Positions 59,550 through 64,000 of a stretch of DNA of 64,000 nt are shown here, piece after piece. The notes under the pieces were generated by a model. The model was not told where the DNA came from. It made no database searches and was given only the letters and a program-made list of their open reading frames with translations. The stretch's first letter is position 1. The number at the start of each line of letters is the position of its first letter. Both the position numbers and the translations under genes were made by a program. The DNA comes from Ophiodon elongatus (Eukaryota; Chordata; Actinopteri; Perciformes; Hexagrammidae): assembly GCA_016806645.1 (NCBI GenBank), contig JACSYO010001998.1, positions 1,203,501 through 1,267,500 on the forward strand. The letters are read 5' to 3'.

Positions 59550-61444
59550 TTCCCCCGAGTGTGATTCTGCACACGTCACCAACAGTACCTGTCAGTGCCT
59601 GTGCTTTAAGGTAACGAGGAGTTCAAAGACACATTCTCCCACCTGCTGCGGCTCAAATGGGGCGTTGACGTGCGTCCAGAGCCGAGCTGATGTGCCGGGT
59701 CACGTCGGCACACTTTCAGCACCCGCCGTGAATTTCAGCCGTCCTGTTGTCCTTCATCTCCTTCATCTCCTTTGCTTCCCCCTTTTTAGATGTGTGGTGG
59801 TGTTTGTTGCGCACCTCGTAGGCAGCAGGATGCTCTTCCTGTTGTAAAGGACACACTTCACAGGCGGCTGTGACGTGTGTCCGTCTGAGCCGAGCTGTGA
59901 ACGAGGGCGGGTAGTGGAGTGAGCCGTCGCTGTGGGAAAGCGAGGCGCACACTTCTCTCACCGTCTGGTCATTGTTCTGCTGGGACGTGAAGCTCAGCAG
60001 CACACTCGACGGGTACCTGAGACATCGTGTCTGTCTGAACTGTGAGTTCGGGGGAAGTTGGGATCATCAAAGAGCCCAGTTATCCCAATCCACACACGTC
60101 CACTGGCCATCACCTCCCGTCTGTGGAAGCCACTGAGTGGTCGCTTTAAGGATGGGAAGCCTTCGTCCTCAGCTCAGCTCGCACAAGCAGAGACGGACCT
60201 GGAATTATTAAACCGTCTCTATCAGTCAGATCACCGGTCACGGCCCAGTCCTCTGAACTGGATCTGAAAAATAGCAAAATACGGAGCCAAGAACCCTCAT
60301 GGGAGATCAGAACCTGGTTTCTGGTTTGCTCTGTTACTGCTGTGGTTTCATTGTGTTATGCAAGTTATAAAATGACTTCATTAAATTAAATAAGTAAGTA
60401 ATTCAATTACTTTAATTAAAGTAGCAGGAATTGGTAACATAAATATCTTCATAGATTCATAATGATTTAAAAAATAATAATAAAATAATGTAATCTTAAG
60501 GGTACTGAGGAGCTTTTGGAGCTTCATCTTAAGGTCTTCATCTTTGTGCTTGTTGACAGAGGAAGTCGCTCCAAAAAGTGAAAAAAAGAGATTATATTAT
60601 ATAAAAAATATCAGTAAGACGTGGTCATTTGTTATCATCGATATCAAATAGTTCTGCACCAGTTTGATAAATGTGAATAAGATTCCTGTATTGAGAGAAG
60701 TAGACTTTGGGTCTCAGGTTTCCTGCTCCCAGCGCCCGGCCCTCAGACGGGACCTGCTGTTGGAGGTGTCGGCCTGGGAAGAGGGGCCACTTCAAAGGGC
60801 ACACTTCTCCCACATTAGGGGCCCTTTGTTGGTCCCAAAGAGCCCGAACGGGACAGGATGGCTTCCTGCTGAGCGCTCTTTATGACACTTTGAAGCCGTC
60901 GGCCAGAAAGAAGTGATTTTTATTTTCTTTAATCGACCTCCTGCAGCAAAAAGGCAGAAGCATTAATCTCAATAGTCATTATTGCTGAACATCAAATACT
61001 CCCCCGAGATGAGGGCTGTGCTTTTAGTTTCCTTATCCAGGTAAAAACACTGTAAATGAGACCCTCATGCACATGTCTCTGGGAAATCAACCCTGAACAC
61101 AAAGAACCAGGTTTTGACGTTTGATAGCCAGCAGGACAAACCATCATGATGGTCATATGTCCAAATTCATTCTTTTTTTAACCAAAGTTGCAGGGATGGG
61201 CACTAAAACGCAGAACAAAGAGCCACCAAAACAATCCGGCCTGACTAGTTTGTGTTGTCTGCGTGAACCTGACGAGGTGTGGACGTGGGAAAGGTGGACC
61301 CTCCTTTGTCTCCACTTGGTCCACTTCCTGACAGCCGCCTCCTTCAAAGAGCACACTTCTCTCCCCGGGACATCCTGTCGGGAGCGCCCAGCGCAGACGG
61401 CACACGTGGGCCTCCCCGTGCACACTTCACTCACCTCCCTTCTC

Positions 61445-61514
61445 TTCCTCTACTCGTCCTCTACTCGTCCTCTACTCGTCCTCTACTCTTCCTCTACTCT
61501 TCCTCTACTCTTCC
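61445..61514 (+). repeat. CTCTACTCGTC / CTCTACTCTTC tandem repeat
   Basis: Six copies of an 11 bp unit; the first three have CGTC, the last three CTTC. Confidence 0.95.
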
Positions 61515-63499
61515 TGGTCTCGGCCACACGGCTCTGGGACACGTGGCGTTGCTAGCGTGTGCCGGTGCTGTGTGGGAACTCTAGTGTACTTCAAAGAGAA
61601 AAGAAACCTTCAGGGGGCGCTGTCAGTGCTGTGGGAGTGGGTGGATCTTGAATGCTCTGAATGTTGTGTAGAGAACCTTTATTTGAAAAATAACCATGCC
61701 CCAAATCAGAATAAAATGAAACGCAAGTTTAATTTATTCGATTTATTTAACGGAAATTGAAAAAACAATGGAATCAATAGACATTCTTCCAAGTGCCAAC
61801 GAGTGTTATCAATCTCTACATGCGCTACATATTAAAGTTATTACATGTCTACAATCTCTTACGACCTCTCTTGTCCTCTCTGCTCGGTGTCAGCAGCCTC
61901 TAGTTCAGTCATGTGACTCTTTATCCCTCGAGTCAAGCAGAATTAAATAATTAAATGTTTTTTTACTGGATGTGTTGAGTGCAAACAGTTTATTTTTTGG
62001 GGACATTTTTAAATTGGACATTACGTGTTTTTGATGAAATACTTCTATTTGAAGCTTTGATTTGATTTGATTTTATTTATTCTGACGGAAGCTCTGGTCA
62101 CATCCTAATCCTTGGAGGAGCGTGGGAAAGGAAAAACTCCAACGATGTGTTGTGTTTTTACAGTTTGGGGCTTCGCTGAAGGACTTGTGTCTTTGGTGAT
62201 GTGGTGAAAGAAGACATGGTCTTTGAACAGAGCGATGACAATGTAACGATGGAGTTCTGATGAGCACTATGAGTGGTTACCTTCAGTGCTGCTGATGTTG
62301 TCTGTGGGGTTTTAGGGACAGTTGAGTTTTTATGAGAATGGATTTGTTGAATCATTACTCGTCAATATACAGGAAATGAACGACACGTTAATAACTAGTC
62401 AATCATTATTACACATGAGGACTTTGTCACTTCCTCGTCACTGGACTGACAGCATGAGGATTTTCAAGACTTTTTCTTCGGACCAATCAGATAATCAAAA
62501 ATCAAAACCTCCGCCTGAGATGAATCGGTCATGAAAGTAAGTAAGTACTGTATTACCAAGAGGTCAGAGGTCACTGTCGGCTGCAGAACTGTAAGTCCGT
62601 TCAGGCCAGGAGGACATTCCTGTCGAGCGTTTGTCTTTTAGAGTCCTCTTTAGAGTTCTGTGAGGATGTGGGAACCAGGACCCGGCCTCTCTTCAATGCT
62701 GCATTGTAACGATCTTCAATTCCCCGTCTCACACGTTGTAAACCTTTCTGGCTGTATCCTGTCTAACCAACAGGCAGACTGGACCACTTCAAAGCCAAGG
62801 ATGGCTCCTCCTCCCCCCGCCCTCCAATGTGCACATGTCCCAGCTGTCAGAGGGGACACTATGGGGAAGCTCTTCAAAAGGACTCCCTTCTCATCAGCTT
62901 TACTTTGTGTCTTTGTGTTCAGAGGAGAAAGTAGGACACGCCCCTTTCCTCTCGCCTCACATCTTGAGGGACCCTCTCGGTCTCGATGCAGCCTTGAAGC
63001 CATCAGACGAGATCAAATTACATCTTTCCAATCCACTCTTTCATCAGACGCTCGACAACTTAATATTCTGCTTTCCCAGAGCCGGTCGTTGTTACGTGGG
63101 AATCGGGGCGATTACTGATTTATCTGCCTCGTAGATCTTCTGAGAAATGATTTGACGAACTATTTACGGACAGAATCAGCAGATCGGGTTCTCTTCCTTT
63201 TGGACTCGTCCTTCAAATTAAACATGCGTCAAATCCTCGTGCTTCATCACATTAATACAAGAAAAACATCAGTTTCGATCATTGATTGGAGACGTTGTTC
63301 AAAATAGCAGAATACACCCAGAGATATTAAAGGCACTGATATGTTGTGAACTTTTGTCTTCTTTGGTTTTTGAAGAAAACCACTCGCCACCCGACCCACA
63401 CATCCAGCCCGACCGCTACTGCTCACTGCAGCGCTCAACAGAGAGGAGTCACAAGACACTTCCCTACAAAAGGACTCCCGTAGGCTGGGTGTGCTGTGA

Positions 63500-63650
63500 A
63501 TGTTAGCTAGTCCTGATGGGCAGGTGGCACCTCACATGGTAGCTCCTCCCATCAGTGTGTGAATGGGTGAATGATGACATCAGGTGTTAAAGAGTTTTAA
63601 GTGGTCGGAAGACTAGAAAAGAGATATACAAGTACAGTCCATTTCCCGTG
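63500..63650 (+). mobile_element. SINE tail without head
   Basis: CTGATGGGCAGGTGGCACCT, TGTGTGAATGGGTGAATGAT, TTAAGTGGTCGGAAGACTAG and ATACAAGTACAGTCCATTTC match the 3' part of the SINE at 48878-49133. Confidence 0.8.
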
Positions 63651-64000
63651 TAACGTTAGCCGGAGTTAGCAAAATGTCGACAATTTAGCAATAGTTAACA
63701 CTGGAAAATCCCACCGTTTTTTAACGCAACATGTCGGATCCGCAATCGATGTCGACCGATAAGCAAGTCCAGCTATCGGAATTATTATCGATAAGAACCA
63801 AATGGTTTAGGAACATCTCTAGATACTGATATTGAGGCTCTGCACGATTTAATGAGATCTTACTCTAGCGATAGTTTACATTTTTATTTGTCATCTGATG
63901 CTCTTATGTATTTGTAATATTGTGACATGTTAGTTGTATCAAACATAGTTTATTGTAGGTTATTTTAGCTTCTTCTTCTAATTTAGTTTAGTCATTTGAC

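Larger units (their letters stand above)
59472..64000 (+). other. timm50: timm50 intron 3 (window ends inside it)
   Basis: No segment encoding the expected next TIM50 block (IPDEFDND followed by the FCP/HAD-like domain) was found up to 64000, so the intron is at least 4.5 kb. Content: CA repeat, CTTCAAAG/GCACACTTC modules (see findings), a CTACTCGTCCT repeat and a SINE tail. Confidence 0.6.

Noticed and set aside
1..64000. CRISPR array, prophage, plasmid or toxin system
   Set aside because: All direct repeats seen are eukaryotic micro- or minisatellites without spacers, and genes have vertebrate introns.

Overview
The window is nuclear DNA from a ray-finned fish, most likely a percomorph teleost. 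The evidence is intron-rich vertebrate genes with GT-AG splice sites, abundant CA/GT, GA and CAGA microsatellites, and dispersed repeats typical of fish: tRNA-headed SINEs, L2-like 3' ends, I-clade LINE, piggyBac and MITE-like elements. There is no sign of bacterial, plasmid or viral organisation.

Three protein-coding genes can be built exon by exon. (1) A short paired-type homeobox gene on + at 17070-18199 (3 exons, 213 aa) has an N-terminal Eh1 repressor motif (FSIERIL), a K50 homeodomain and an intron at homeodomain position 46/47. I read it as dharma/bozozok, the goosecoid-like dorsal organiser repressor of fish. Two TCF/LEF-type sites lie just upstream. (2) clip3 (CLIPR-59) on - runs from 41173 to 27688 in 13 coding exons. 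These join in frame to exactly 629 codons including the stop: acidic N-terminus, ankyrin repeats, two CAP-Gly domains and a C-terminal tail with a Cys-Cys pair. (3) The 5' part of timm50 on + (exons at 53325-53543, 55836-55992 and 59440-59471) encodes the mitochondrial presequence, the transmembrane segment and the start of the intermembrane-space region; the rest lies beyond the window. The three genes have no shared pathway, so their order (dharma +, clip3 -, timm50 +) is mainly a synteny marker.

Layout: 1-16.8 kb has no gene I can support but holds microsatellites and a decayed cluster of tRNA-Arg(TCT)-like sequences (1.68-1.97 and 4.34-5.44 kb), a 1 kb CAGA/GAGA tract (13.1-14.1 kb) and a short minisatellite (9.9-10.2 kb). 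16.8-18.7 kb is the homeobox gene. 18.7-27.6 kb is intergenic, with a 1.07 kb G-rich minisatellite (20.5-21.5 kb) and a GA tract. 27.7-41.2 kb is clip3, whose last intron carries about 0.5 kb of pyrimidine-rich repeat just before the terminal exon. 41.2-53.0 kb holds a LINE RNase H fragment, a broken piggyBac transposase, further repeats and a CpG-rich block near 50 kb that may be a clip3 5' UTR exon. 53.1-64.0 kb is the timm50 promoter, three exons and long introns.

No undescribed biological system is evident. The points most worth a second look are the homeodomain Arg52-to-Cys change and TCF sites of the dharma candidate, the decayed tRNA-Arg array, the long pyrimidine block in front of the clip3 terminal exon, and repeated CTTCAAAG/GCACACTTC modules in timm50 intron 3. 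Exon borders come from reading splice sites by eye and comparing with remembered family sequences; no database search was run.
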